This document shows positions 16,368 through 24,555 of a DNA stretch of 64,000 bases, piece after piece. Origin of the DNA: Paenarthrobacter nitroguajacolicus (GTDB lineage Bacteria > Actinomycetota > Actinomycetes > Actinomycetales > Micrococcaceae); assembly GCF_007786235.1 (NCBI RefSeq), contig NZ_VNFK01000007.1, positions 62,001 through 126,000 of the forward strand. The letters run 5' to 3'. Position 1 is the first letter of the stretch. Every line of letters begins with the position of its first letter. A program made the position numbers and the translations under genes. Under the pieces are notes generated by a model. It saw only the letters and a list, made by a program, of their open reading frames with translations, did no database searches and was not told the DNA's origin.

Positions 16368-17829
16368 AAGGAGCCTTGACCGGGAAGTACTTCTCCAGGA
16401 AGTCGGTCACCAGGTCGGCGCGTTCGTCTGCCTCGACCTCCGGGAAGCTGCCGTCGTTCAGGCAGAAGAAGTCCATGTGGCGCTTGGCCAAGAGCTTGGG
16501 CAAATAGTGCAGCCCTGCCCACATGGTGGAGTCCACGTACCTGACCTTGGCGTTGGTCTGCGTGACGGCGCGGCCCGTGAGCAGCGCGTAGTAGTGGTAG
16601 AACGAATTGGTCACCGAGATGTTGTCGGCGGCACGGAACCGGCTGCCGGCGGTCTTGGCGAACTCGGCAGGGAACTCCTTCTCCATCCGGGCCACAACGC
16701 TTCGCCGCAGGGGAGCGGCAGTGTGCTCAAGATGCCGGGTGGTGATCCGTCCAAAACGCTCCCACAGCAGCTTGCGATTGACGCGGGCTGCGTTCTCGAA
16801 GCCGCTGCGTTCGGCATCGTTGTCGCCCAGCCCAATGCGGGTGTCGGCTTCAATGAACTTGGTAATGCCACCGGGTGTAAAGAACATGTCCGGACCCACG
16901 GGCCGGCCAAAGAACATGTCGTCGTTGGAGTACAGGAAGTGCTCCGACAGGCCCTCGATGTGGTGTAGCTGGCATTCCACGGCCTGCGAGTTGTGGGTGG
17001 GCAGCACCGACGGATCGGCGAAGAACTCCTCGCTGCGAACAATGGTCACGGACGGGTGGTCCGCAAGCCATTCCGGAGCGGGGGAATCAGTGGCAATGAA
17101 GATCCGTCGGACCCACGGCGCGAACATGTGCACCGAGCGCAGCGCGTACTTCAGTTCATTGATCTGGCGGAAGCGGGCCTCATGGTCGTCGCCTTCACCC
17201 AGGACGGTCCCGGCCTGTTGGGCGCGCCGCCTGGCGATGTACTCGGGGTCGCTGCCGTCCACCCATGAGAAAACCATGTCGATATCGAAGTCGATGTCGC
17301 TGGCATGGTCGGCGAACATGTTCTCGATGGTGGGCCAGGAAAGGCCATGCCGCTGGACCGTGCCCCGCACGGCGTCCTGCCGCAACATGGTGCGTCGGGT
17401 CAGGGAGTTCTCAACAGGGAGTTCCAGGTGGTCGCCTTCGAACCTCCACAGCTCAAGTTGCACGCCCAAAGCCGGTCCGTACCAGAGGCCGCCACCGGGT
17501 TCCACCCTGGGGCGGTAGAGGCGGAAGATGCGCGACTTCCGGTTGGCAGTCAGCTCGCCGTCCGCCACCAATACGGAAGTTTTCTTCTTGGCGTCCACAG
17601 TCATGGAGTAGAACGGCTCATTCCGGAACGCCGAAACCAGCGCCTCCCGAACGTCCTTGCGCGACTCCCAATCGACGGCGATGACCGGCCTCTCGTCATT
17701 ACCTCGCACCAGGATGAAATCGACACCTGCGGCGTCCAGCGCAGCCCTGACAGCCAAGAGGTCGGACACCATGGCCTGTTGCGGCGTCAGATCACTGTTA
17801 ATGAGGGCGTACCGCCCGCGGTGACGCAC
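16357..17829 (-). CDS. Stealth-family sugar-phosphate transferase (start uncertain)
   Basis: A protein of at least 490 residues with the Stealth conserved regions: CR1 DMVFSWVDGSDPEY, CR2 LRSVHMFAPWVRRIFIATD and HFLYSNDDMFFG, CR3 around LLWERFGRITTRHLEHTAAPL, and CR4 in DFFCLNDGSFPEV. Relatives (GlcNAc-1-phosphotransferase, capsule polymerases) transfer sugar-1-phosphate to make phosphate-linked glycans. The start is unclear. The GTG at 17829 has a poor ribosome-binding site and begins in what looks like an already conserved segment. The frame continues upstream for 58 sense codons to the TAG that ends the HAD gene, without any ATG, GTG, TTG or CTG. An ATT at 17994, readthrough or the GTG are the options. 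Confidence 0.88.
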   Translation of the reverse strand: MRHRGRYALINSDLTPQQAMVSDLLAVRAALDAAGVDFILVRGNDERPVIAVDWESRKDVREALVSAFRNEPFYSMTVDAKKKTSVLVADGELTANRKSRIFRLYRPRVEPGGGLWYGPALGVQLELWRFEGDHLELPVENSLTRRTMLRQDAVRGTVQRHGLSWPTIENMFADHASDIDFDIDMVFSWVDGSDPEYIARRRAQQAGTVLGEGDDHEARFRQINELKYALRSVHMFAPWVRRIFIATDSPAPEWLADHPSVTIVRSEEFFADPSVLPTHNSQAVECQLHHIEGLSEHFLYSNDDMFFGRPVGPDMFFTPGGITKFIEADTRIGLGDNDAERSGFENAARVNRKLLWERFGRITTRHLEHTAAPLRRSVVARMEKEFPAEFAKTAGSRFRAADNISVTNSFYHYYALLTGRAVTQTNAKVRYVDSTMWAGLHYLPKLLAKRHMDFFCLNDGSFPEVEADERADLVTDFLEKYFPVKAPWEK

Positions 17830-18003
17830 GACGTCGGACCTGTGCTTGAGATGCGCAACGACGGCGGGCGAGACTGCCTCGGCAATCGTGTCCTCTTCGA
17901 TGGACGGGCTGCCGTGGTAAATCGGATCGACCTGTGCTTGAGTGATGGCTGTTTCTCCGGGATCGTCTGGGGCGGGTTGCTCGATAACGTGAATGCGCTG
18001 TTG

Positions 18004-18924
18004 CTAGATGGAAAGGGCGTCGCGCCAGCTGCGGAGGAAAGCGCCGCCGGCGTCGTCGTGGATAACATCGTCCGCCAGTTCAAGGTCGGCGGCCGTCAGA
18101 ATGGTGTAAGGCTTTACCGGTACGCCGTCTGCGGGCCGGACATCCACGTGCTTCACGTCGTGGTCGTTGTGGTGTAGCCAGTCTGCCATGGCATAGTCCG
18201 TGCGGGAATCGCCTACTGTCCGCCATGAGAGTGGGGTGATTCCCTGCGCAGCCAGCAGCTCGACGGCCCGGCTGGCGCCGAGGTCCTTGCCAAGGCGGAC
18301 CGACTCGATGTCCGTGGAGATGATGGTGGGGTCCAGGCGGTAGTCCGCGGCGTCGTCGGATTCCGGTGCGTGGTGGTCCAGGATGGCAGCATTCAGTCCG
18401 TGGCGCCCCATGATGTCCAGGGCGTCGGCGTCGAAGAGTTTCTGTTCGGCCAGGTAGTCCGCGCTGGCAACGTCCAGGTGCTGCTCCACGGAAACCATGG
18501 CGCGCTTGGTCTCGTCAAAGAACATGTGCGCGGAATAGTCCTCGGCAACCAATCGGCGGATATCGTCACCGTAGGCCTTGGGCACGGCGAGTTCGTGGTC
18601 CACATGGATGGGCCCCGGGCCGCTCGCGGTGTAGCTGAACCACACGGCACCCTTCTCACAGATGGCGTGGATGACAGTGGTTGCGGGCATCCCGGCGGCA
18701 ATCATGGGTTCCATGACCTGTTCGCTGATGAACGCGTCCGAGCGTCCCGTGTTGAAGATGACCGGGATGCCGGCGGATGCCAGGGCCACCAGGTCCGCAA
18801 CGATGTCCGGCTTGACGTCACGCGTCACAGGGCTGGCGATGGGGCCGTCGACATCCAGCAGCAACGCCAGGGCGGGCGTAGCGTGGGCAGCGGTCCGGTC
18901 AGTACCTTGGAACGGTTGAGTCAT
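18004..18924 (-). CDS. HAD-superfamily hydrolase
   Basis: A 306-residue cytoplasmic phosphatase-like protein. Motif I is LLLDVDGPI (nucleophile D24, acid/base D26), motif II FNTGRS, and motif IV GDSRTDYAMADWL. The large cap between motifs II and IV suggests a type-II cap, as in sugar-phosphate phosphatases. The substrate is unknown. Its stop codon TAG (18006-18004) is in the same frame as the downstream Stealth gene, which suggests coupled or fused translation; a phosphatase together with a sugar-phosphate transferase would make sense in glycan synthesis. Confidence 0.88.
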   Translation of the reverse strand: MTQPFQGTDRTAAHATPALALLLDVDGPIASPVTRDVKPDIVADLVALASAGIPVIFNTGRSDAFISEQVMEPMIAAGMPATTVIHAICEKGAVWFSYTASGPGPIHVDHELAVPKAYGDDIRRLVAEDYSAHMFFDETKRAMVSVEQHLDVASADYLAEQKLFDADALDIMGRHGLNAAILDHHAPESDDAADYRLDPTIISTDIESVRLGKDLGASRAVELLAAQGITPLSWRTVGDSRTDYAMADWLHHNDHDVKHVDVRPADGVPVKPYTILTAADLELADDVIHDDAGGAFLRSWRDALSI

Positions 18925-19230
18925 ACCCCTATTCTGTCAGTCCGCGCCGTGACCCTCACAGCTGTGACGTCTGTGACGCCCCACGAGGATTTAGACGGCA
19001 CTCGTGGAATGTACGCGCCAGTACCGGCGGACCTTGCAGGTCACTGCTTCCTACCGGAATTTGTGAATCTGTCTGTGAACCAGAGCAGGGCGTTGCTCAG
19101 GGCTGGCGATCTGCGGGCATCCGGGTCAGGGGCCGCAGGAGCATCATCCGGAAGTCACCTTTTGGCCACAACCTGCCTGTGCCGGGGGTCACAAGTTCCG
19201 TTAGCGCGGCATCTTCCATAGGCTTGCAGG
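18925..19230. other. 306-bp divergent intergenic region
   Basis: It lies between the HAD gene (minus) and the small ParB-like gene (plus) and should hold both promoters. The only clear structure is the palindrome TCACAGCTGTGA (18956-18967), followed by a CTGTGACG direct repeat. No gene is seen. Confidence 0.5.
18956..18967. promoter_or_regulatory. 12-bp palindrome TCACAGCTGTGA
   Basis: A perfect palindrome 32 bp upstream of the HAD start. The GTGA/TCAC half-sites resemble CRP-type half-sites but in inverted order and without the usual 6-bp spacer, so GlxR binding is doubtful. Confidence 0.3.
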
Positions 19231-19530
19231 GTGATCTTCAAAGCTGTGGGCGAGGGACGCCCGTACCCTGACCATGGATACTCTGCGCCGCGGGACTGGG
19301 CTTCCCTGCCCCCGCGCCCTGTCCGACTCGACGAATTGGTGACCACCAAACGGACCCTGGACTTGGAGGCCCTGTTGGCTGAGGATTCAACCTTCTTTGG
19401 CGACCTGTTTCCGCACGTTGTCCAGTATCAGGGCGTTATGTACCTGGAGGACGGACTCCATCGGGCGGTCCGCACGGCGCTCCACCAAAGGACAGCCATC
19501 CACGCTCGCGTATTGGTGATCAATGGCTAG
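19231..19530 (+). CDS. Small conserved actinobacterial protein with ParB-like motif
   Basis: A 99-residue soluble protein of unknown function, GTG start. The central part reads RPVRLDELVTTKRTLDLEAL and later MYLEDGLHRAVRTALHQR. The DGLHR motif resembles the GHRR/DGHHR loop of ParB/sulfiredoxin-like folds. Genes of this kind are sometimes labelled VapB-type antitoxins, but no toxin gene is next to it. Its last codons overlap the ATG of the LytR_C gene by 8 bp (ATGGCTAG), so the two are translationally coupled and probably work in the same process. Confidence 0.75.
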   Translation: MIFKAVGEGRPYPDHGYSAPRDWASLPPRPVRLDELVTTKRTLDLEALLAEDSTFFGDLFPHVVQYQGVMYLEDGLHRAVRTALHQRTAIHARVLVING

Positions 19531-20236
19531 GCTGCCGGGTCTGGAACAGGACACGGCCCGCGCAAAAAAACGTAAGCGTCCCAAGGATGTGACGCAGCTT
19601 CACGGCCACCATGTAGTGACAGGGCCGGAGCTTCGGGCAACGTTTGCCGAGGACGCCCGGCCCCCCAAAGGCCGTTTCGGGCGACGACTGTTCCACGGTA
19701 TTGTCCTGGTCCTGCTGGTGGGCGTGATCGCGGCCGGCGCCGTGGGCGCCTGGGCCATCATGAACGGCGTCATTAAGGTACCCACCGCCATCGCCAGCAA
19801 GGCCCCCAGCAGCCTGTGTCCAGCCACCACATTCGACTACGTGCCGAATGAAACGGTGAACCTCAACGTCTTCAACGCGACGTCCCGTGGCGGCCTGGCC
19901 GGCACCGTCGCTGAGCAATTCACTGCACGCGGCTTCAAGGTGGCCTCGGTGGACAACAGCGACACCGCTTACTCGGGCGTGGGCGTGGTGGTCTCGGGTG
20001 TCAAGGGCCAAGCCGCAGCGTTCAACGTCCAACGCAACCTGCTGGGAACCGACTACTTCCAGGACAACCGCGAGGATGAATCAGTGGACGTCATCCTCAC
20101 GCCGGGCTATGAGGGCTTGGTGGAGCCGCAGTTGGTGGATCAGACCCCTGGCAAACTGCTGTGCCCCCGCGAAGACCTGCGGATCGCGGATAACGCCAAG
20201 TGGCCCATTGTTCCCACGCTTCCAGCGGGACAGTAA
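19523..20236 (+). CDS. LytR C-terminal domain protein, membrane anchored
   Basis: A 237-residue protein: a basic cytoplasmic N-terminus (ARAKKRKRPK), one membrane helix (about 55-78), and an extracytoplasmic LytR_C domain (about 110-215; VNLNVFNATSRGGLAGTVAEQFTARGF and the following VDNSDTAYSGVGVVV). LytR_C domains occur at the end of LytR-CpsA-Psr cell wall ligases and as stand-alone proteins; here the catalytic LCP domain is absent. It probably acts at the cell envelope. It ends 2 bp before the stop of the convergent TetR gene. Confidence 0.85.
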   Translation: MARLPGLEQDTARAKKRKRPKDVTQLHGHHVVTGPELRATFAEDARPPKGRFGRRLFHGIVLVLLVGVIAAGAVGAWAIMNGVIKVPTAIASKAPSSLCPATTFDYVPNETVNLNVFNATSRGGLAGTVAEQFTARGFKVASVDNSDTAYSGVGVVVSGVKGQAAAFNVQRNLLGTDYFQDNREDESVDVILTPGYEGLVEPQLVDQTPGKLLCPREDLRIADNAKWPIVPTLPAGQ

Positions 20237-20238
20237 TC

Positions 20239-20925
20239 CTAGCCAGCCAGGGCGTCGTGGGCCGGTGAATCCAGTCTGAGGGGCCTGCCCGCTTCGTCGA
20301 AGCGGGCACCCGCACCCAGTTGGATGAACCGCACGGTTTGAGCCGTGTGGGCCTCGACGTCGGCGGCGGGGGCAGGCGGGGGAGTCTCGCCGTCGGGCGT
20401 CCGGTTGCGTCGCGCGGCGCTGGCCGACAGTGTTCCGTGAATTAGCCGCGCCAGTTGCGCGACGTCGATATCCGGAAGGTAACCCTGCTGCACGCCGTCC
20501 TGGAGGATGTCCTGGAGCAGGATGTTGAGGTCGCCCACATGGTCGGCGAGCTTCGCGAATGATCCCGGGGAGAGCACGGCTGCCATGGCAGGCCCAGGTG
20601 GCAGGTGGCGGCGGCTGAGGTCTTCCACTTGGGCGCGGACGTACAGGGCCAGCCGGTCAACCGGGTTCTCGAGCGCAGCCAGTGAATCACGGAGGTCCAC
20701 GATGAAGCGTTCGGTCTCGTCCAGGGCGTACGCGATGAGCAGTTGCTCCATGTCCGCGTAGTAGTTGTAGACGGCGGTGCGGCCCACGCCGGCGTGGCGC
20801 GCCACGTCGGTCATGGTGAGGCCGGGGAGGCCGTGGGTGAAGAGGAGCTCACCAAAGGCGGTCAGAATCCGACGTTGGGTCTCGGCGCGTTGGGCAGCAT
20901 TCGTGGCGGCCGTGATCCTGGGCAT
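20239..20925 (-). CDS. TetR/AcrR-family transcriptional regulator
   Basis: A 228-residue repressor. The N-terminal helix-turn-helix is clear: RRILTAFGELLFTHGLPGLTMTDVARHAGVGRTAVYNYYADMEQLL (about 18-63). The C-terminal ligand domain is all-helical and not recognised. It is divergent from the LacI-type arabinoside regulator gene with about 108 bp between the starts. A small inverted repeat (20931-20942) just upstream suggests autoregulation. The target gene is not obvious. Confidence 0.88.
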   Translation of the reverse strand: MPRITAATNAAQRAETQRRILTAFGELLFTHGLPGLTMTDVARHAGVGRTAVYNYYADMEQLLIAYALDETERFIVDLRDSLAALENPVDRLALYVRAQVEDLSRRHLPPGPAMAAVLSPGSFAKLADHVGDLNILLQDILQDGVQQGYLPDIDVAQLARLIHGTLSASAARRNRTPDGETPPPAPAADVEAHTAQTVRFIQLGAGARFDEAGRPLRLDSPAHDALAG

Positions 20926-20930
20926 ATAGA

Positions 20931-20942
20931 CACTTTACAGTG
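20931..20942. promoter_or_regulatory. Candidate TetR operator
   Basis: CACT-ttac-AGTG lies 6 bp upstream of the TetR-type start and is flanked by GACA...TGTC (20929-20949), giving imperfect outer symmetry typical of TetR sites. Confidence 0.35.
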
Positions 20943-21033
20943 ATCTGTCAGCAAACAGGTGCTCGGCGCGATGGCAGCCGGGCTGGGCGGTAACATCGTC
21001 AGCACAACCACATCAAGCAAGCTAGGGGGCGTT

Positions 21034-22035
21034 GTGCGCGCAACGGTCAAGGACGTAGCGCGCCGTGCAGGGGTTTCGCCAAAGACGGTCTCCAACGTCA
21101 TGAACGGAATCGTGCCGGTCAGTGGTCCCACGCGGCTCAGGGTTGAGCAAGCCATGGCCGAGCTCGACTACGTTCCCAATCTGTCCGCCCGCGGCCTGCG
21201 CAATGGCCGCTCCGGAGTCATTGGATTGGCGTTGCCTGACCTTGCGACCCCGTTCTCTGCGGAGATCGCCCACCACATTGTTGAAGTGGCGCACGAGCAG
21301 GGTTGGAGCGTCCAAATCGAGGAAACCGGCTCCGACCCGCAGCGTGAACATGAACTCATGACCCGCGCCCGGTCCAATCTCATTGACGGCCTGATCCTAA
21401 ATCCCGTGGTGCTCAAGGAAAGTGCCGTCCAGGTGGGCGTCGCGCTGCCTCCTGTGGTCCTGCTGGGTGAAGTGACGCAGCAACTGGCGGACCGGGTTTT
21501 TGTGGACAGCTTTGCCGCCGCGCGCGACATGACGCTTGCTTTGGCCAAGCCCGGACGTCGGCGGATCGCAGCCTTGGGGGTGAACCGCGGAAGGCAGTCC
21601 GCCACTGCCATCCAAAGAACCGGGGGTTACGAGGCTGCACTCCAGCAGCTCGGGATCCCGCTCGACGGGTCGTTGCTGATTTCGTGTGACAGCTGGACCC
21701 CGGCTTCGGCTGCTGAATCCTTGAGGGAATACCTGGAGGGGCATCCGCTGCCGGAGGCCCTGTTCTGCTTCACGGACTCCATGGCAATGGGTGCCTTGAA
21801 TACCCTCTGGAAGAGGGGAGTGCGGGTGCCCGATGACATCGCGGTGGCTGGTTTCGACGACGTCGTTGACGGTCGCTACGCGGTTCCGTCCTTGACCACG
21901 GTCTCCTTCGACAAGCGTGCCATCGCCACTGAAGCGCTGCGTCTTCTCACCGAGCGGATGGCGGACCGGTCCCATGGGCAGCGGATAGTGGAGATCGACT
22001 ACAGCATCGAGGAGCGGGACAGCAGTCGGAGCTGA
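21034..22035 (+). CDS. LacI-family repressor of the arabinoside locus
   Basis: A 333-residue regulator from GTG 21034, which follows AGGGGG. The helix-turn-helix and hinge are VKDVARRAGVSPKTVSNVMNG and LDYVPNLSARGLRNGRSG. The effector domain is a periplasmic-binding-type fold ending with AVAGFDDVVDGRYAVPSLTTVSFD. A longer in-frame start at 20959 would add 25 residues before the DNA-binding domain and is not preferred. It precedes an ABC importer and GH51 enzyme on the same strand; two palindromes in the 200-bp gap are its probable operators. The inducer is likely arabinose or an arabino-oligosaccharide. Confidence 0.9.
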   Translation: MRATVKDVARRAGVSPKTVSNVMNGIVPVSGPTRLRVEQAMAELDYVPNLSARGLRNGRSGVIGLALPDLATPFSAEIAHHIVEVAHEQGWSVQIEETGSDPQREHELMTRARSNLIDGLILNPVVLKESAVQVGVALPPVVLLGEVTQQLADRVFVDSFAAARDMTLALAKPGRRRIAALGVNRGRQSATAIQRTGGYEAALQQLGIPLDGSLLISCDSWTPASAAESLREYLEGHPLPEALFCFTDSMAMGALNTLWKRGVRVPDDIAVAGFDDVVDGRYAVPSLTTVSFDKRAIATEALRLLTERMADRSHGQRIVEIDYSIEERDSSRS

Positions 22036-22070
22036 GCCTTTTCCGGGACTGAGGCGAGAGTCATCCATCA

Positions 22071-22090
22071 AATTGTGCGCGCTAACAATT
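22071..22090. promoter_or_regulatory. LacI-type operator O1 of the arabinoside operon
   Basis: AATTGTGCGCGCTAACAATT is a 20-bp palindrome apart from two mismatched positions per half. Its core resembles the LacI-family consensus TGTTAGCGCTAACA. It lies 5 bp upstream of the predicted -35 box. Confidence 0.6.
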
Positions 22091-22095
22091 TTCTC

Positions 22096-22124
22096 TTGCC
22101 CTCGCTATTACATCGATGTAATGT
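22096..22124 (+). promoter_or_regulatory. Predicted promoter of the arabinoside ABC operon
   Basis: -35 TTGCCC (22096-22101), 17-bp spacer, -10 TAATGT (22119-22124). The spacer and -10 are overlapped by the palindrome at 22107-22122. Confidence 0.5.
22107..22122. promoter_or_regulatory. Operator O2 of the arabinoside operon (16-bp perfect palindrome)
   Basis: ATTACATCGATGTAAT is a perfect palindrome overlapping the predicted -10 box, ideal for repression. It differs in sequence from O1, so a second regulator may be involved. Confidence 0.6.
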
Positions 22125-22235
22125 GAGACCTGCGTCACCCGGGGGCCACCTTTTACCCATGCGTGGAGACGCGGCGAAGCCGGACTTTCGTGCAGCATTG
22201 TGTCCTTTCAGCGGACCCTTCCAAAGGAGTGACGG

Positions 22236-23570
22236 GTGAAGCAGTTTGAATCTTTGACCGGGAGAAGTTTGTCCCGGAGACATTTATTGATGGGCTCCGC
22301 GCTGCTGGGCGGCGGGTTTTTGGCCACGGGCCTCACAGGATGCGGCGGATCGGCGGGAGCCGCGTCCGTACCGACCATCGACTTCTGGCATCTCCTGTCC
22401 GGAGGAGACGGCACCAAGATGCAGGCCATGATCGCCAGTGCCAACAGCGCCAATCCGGGCTTCAAGGTCCACCCCACGGTTCTGGCCTGGGGACCGCCCT
22501 ATTACACCAAGCTGGCCATGGCATCGGCCGGCGGACGGCCGCCGGAGGTAGCCATCATGCATGCCAGCCGGGTCCCCGGCTACGCCCCCGGCGGACTGAT
22601 CGAACCCTGGGACCTGGGCCTGCTGGCGGAGAACGGCATCACGCCGGAGAACTTTGCCCCGCGTATCTGGGAAAAGAGCCAGCAGGACGGAAAGGTGTTC
22701 TCGCTTGCACTGGACTCCCACCCGTTCATCATGTTCTACAACACGGACATCGCCGGTAAAGCGGGGCTCCTGGAAAGCAACGGCCTCTTGCAGGAAGTGG
22801 ACTCGCCGGACGGATTCAAAGCCATGGCACTGGAGATGCAAAAGGTCACCAAAGCCCACGGCCTCTCTTTCGGATACCTGAACCTCGGCTCACAGATGTG
22901 GCGCCTGTTCTACACGCTTTACAAGCAGCATGGCGCCGAAATTGTCCTGACGCCAGGCCAGCCCATGAAAGTGGACCGGGACGCTGCCGTTGAGTCACTG
23001 GAATTCATGGCGTCGCTCTTTGATGACACCATCGCGGCCAAGGGTAACGACATCAACACCGGCATCGCCGAGTTTGTCCGGGGCGACTCGGGAATGCTCT
23101 TCAGCGGCGGCTGGGAACTGCCCACCATGAAGAAGGCCAAGCTCCCCGTTGACGCAGCCACCATCCCGACCCTCTACGGGACGCCCGCGTCGTACGCCGA
23201 TTCGCATTCCTTCGTGCTTCCGCGGCAGCTCGTGGCCAACGAGGAAAAACGCAAGGACGCCTACAAGTTCGTCAGCGACATCCTCAAAGGTTCGTTGTCG
23301 TGGGCCGAGGCAGGCCACATCCCGGCATACCAGCCCGTGGTGCAGTCAACGGCCTATAAAGAACTCACTCCGCAGGTCCACTACGCCAACGCGGCGGACA
23401 TCATTGCCTACGATCCCGAGGCCTGGTTCAGCGGATCGGGCTCGGACTGGCAGAACTATTTTGCCGAGTACATCCAGAACGTACTTCTGGGACGCAGCAA
23501 AGCAGCTGAGGGGTGGGACGGTTTCGTGGCCCGCACCAACGACCTTCTATCCCGGCCCAACCCGGTCTGA
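22236..23570 (+). CDS. ABC sugar importer, substrate-binding lipoprotein (arabinoside locus)
   Basis: A 444-residue extracellular solute-binding protein (family 1). The N-terminus SRRHLLMGSALLGGGFLATGLTGC carries both a twin-arginine motif and a lipobox (LTGC), so it is probably exported folded through Tat and lipidated. Start GTG 22236 has AAAGGAG 6 bp upstream. The mature part shows typical CUT1 binding-protein blocks (IDFWHLLSGGDGTKMQAM). It would deliver arabino-oligosaccharides to the two permeases that follow. No ATPase gene is present in the operon. Confidence 0.9.
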   Translation: MKQFESLTGRSLSRRHLLMGSALLGGGFLATGLTGCGGSAGAASVPTIDFWHLLSGGDGTKMQAMIASANSANPGFKVHPTVLAWGPPYYTKLAMASAGGRPPEVAIMHASRVPGYAPGGLIEPWDLGLLAENGITPENFAPRIWEKSQQDGKVFSLALDSHPFIMFYNTDIAGKAGLLESNGLLQEVDSPDGFKAMALEMQKVTKAHGLSFGYLNLGSQMWRLFYTLYKQHGAEIVLTPGQPMKVDRDAAVESLEFMASLFDDTIAAKGNDINTGIAEFVRGDSGMLFSGGWELPTMKKAKLPVDAATIPTLYGTPASYADSHSFVLPRQLVANEEKRKDAYKFVSDILKGSLSWAEAGHIPAYQPVVQSTAYKELTPQVHYANAADIIAYDPEAWFSGSGSDWQNYFAEYIQNVLLGRSKAAEGWDGFVARTNDLLSRPNPV

Positions 23571-23605
23571 CCGGCACAGCACACCGAGCGACAAAGGAGT
23601 CCTTC

Positions 23606-24553
23606 ATGAGTTCCTCTACAGTGTCCCGGCAGACCAGCCTAGTACGGACAAAACCCACACCCGGCATCAAGACCGGGCCGTCCCTGCGCAGAAGCAGGGA
23701 CAACGTGAGCGGCTGGACCTTCGCAGCGCCGTTCCTCGTCTTCTTCCTGGTGTTCCTTATATGGCCCATCCTCTACGGCTTCTACATGAGCCTGACAGGC
23801 AAATCCCTCACGGGAGCCAACGACGTCCTCATTGGTTTTTCCAACTACTCCGAGGCGTTTGCCGACGCCGGTATGTGGCGTTCCCTGGGCAACACGCTCT
23901 ATTTCACCGTGATCAGCACTGTGCCGTTGGTGCTGGTGGCGCTGGTGATGGCTGCATTGTTAAACATCGGCCTTCCCGCCCAGTGGCTGTGGCGGCTTTC
24001 CTACTTCGCGCCGTTCCTGCTGGCATCCACGGTTGTCTCCCTGTTCTTCGTCTGGATGTACAACCCGCAGCTCGGACTGATCAACGATTTCCTGTCCAAG
24101 TTCGGTATCCCGAAGATCGGTTGGCTCAACGATCCCAATGTGGCCATGTGGTCGATCGTGATCGCCACGCTCTGGTGGACCGTGGGTTTCAATTTCCTTC
24201 TGTACTTGGCGGCAATGCAAAACATCCCCGCTCAGCACTATGAAGCCGCATCGCTGGATGGCGCCGGCGCCTGGCGGCAGTTCTTCTCCATCACGCTGCC
24301 ACAGATCACCCCCACCACGGTGATGATCGTGCTGCTCCAGATCCTCGCTTCCCTGAAGGTCTTCGACCAGATCTACCAGATGACATCCGGCGGTCCGGGC
24401 GGATCAACGAGGCCCGTGGTCCAGTACATCTTCGAAACCGGGTTTACCGGATACCGGCTGGGATACTCCGCAGCCATCTCCTACATCTTCTTCGGACTGA
24501 TCGTGCTGGTCTCTGCCTTGCAGTTCGTCATCACCCGCCGCAGGAGTGCATAG
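23606..24553 (+). CDS. ABC sugar importer permease 1 (MalF/LacF type)
   Basis: A 315-residue CUT1 permease with six membrane helices. The EAA loop that contacts the ATPase is seen as YEAASLDGAGAWRQFFSITLPQITPT (about 212-238). Start ATG 23606 has AAAGGAG 5 bp upstream; a longer open frame upstream overlaps the binding-protein gene and is not coding. It lies 35 bp after the binding-protein gene and 2 bp before permease 2. Confidence 0.92.
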   Translation: MSSSTVSRQTSLVRTKPTPGIKTGPSLRRSRDNVSGWTFAAPFLVFFLVFLIWPILYGFYMSLTGKSLTGANDVLIGFSNYSEAFADAGMWRSLGNTLYFTVISTVPLVLVALVMAALLNIGLPAQWLWRLSYFAPFLLASTVVSLFFVWMYNPQLGLINDFLSKFGIPKIGWLNDPNVAMWSIVIATLWWTVGFNFLLYLAAMQNIPAQHYEAASLDGAGAWRQFFSITLPQITPTTVMIVLLQILASLKVFDQIYQMTSGGPGGSTRPVVQYIFETGFTGYRLGYSAAISYIFFGLIVLVSALQFVITRRRSA

Positions 24554-24555
24554 CC

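Noticed and set aside
17305..18177. 290-codon plus-strand frame spanning the Stealth/HAD junction
   Set aside because: Antisense shadow of both genes with no motif.
18950..18970. GlxR/CRP site before the HAD gene
   Set aside because: The GTGA/TCAC half-sites are in inverted order and lack the 6-bp spacer.
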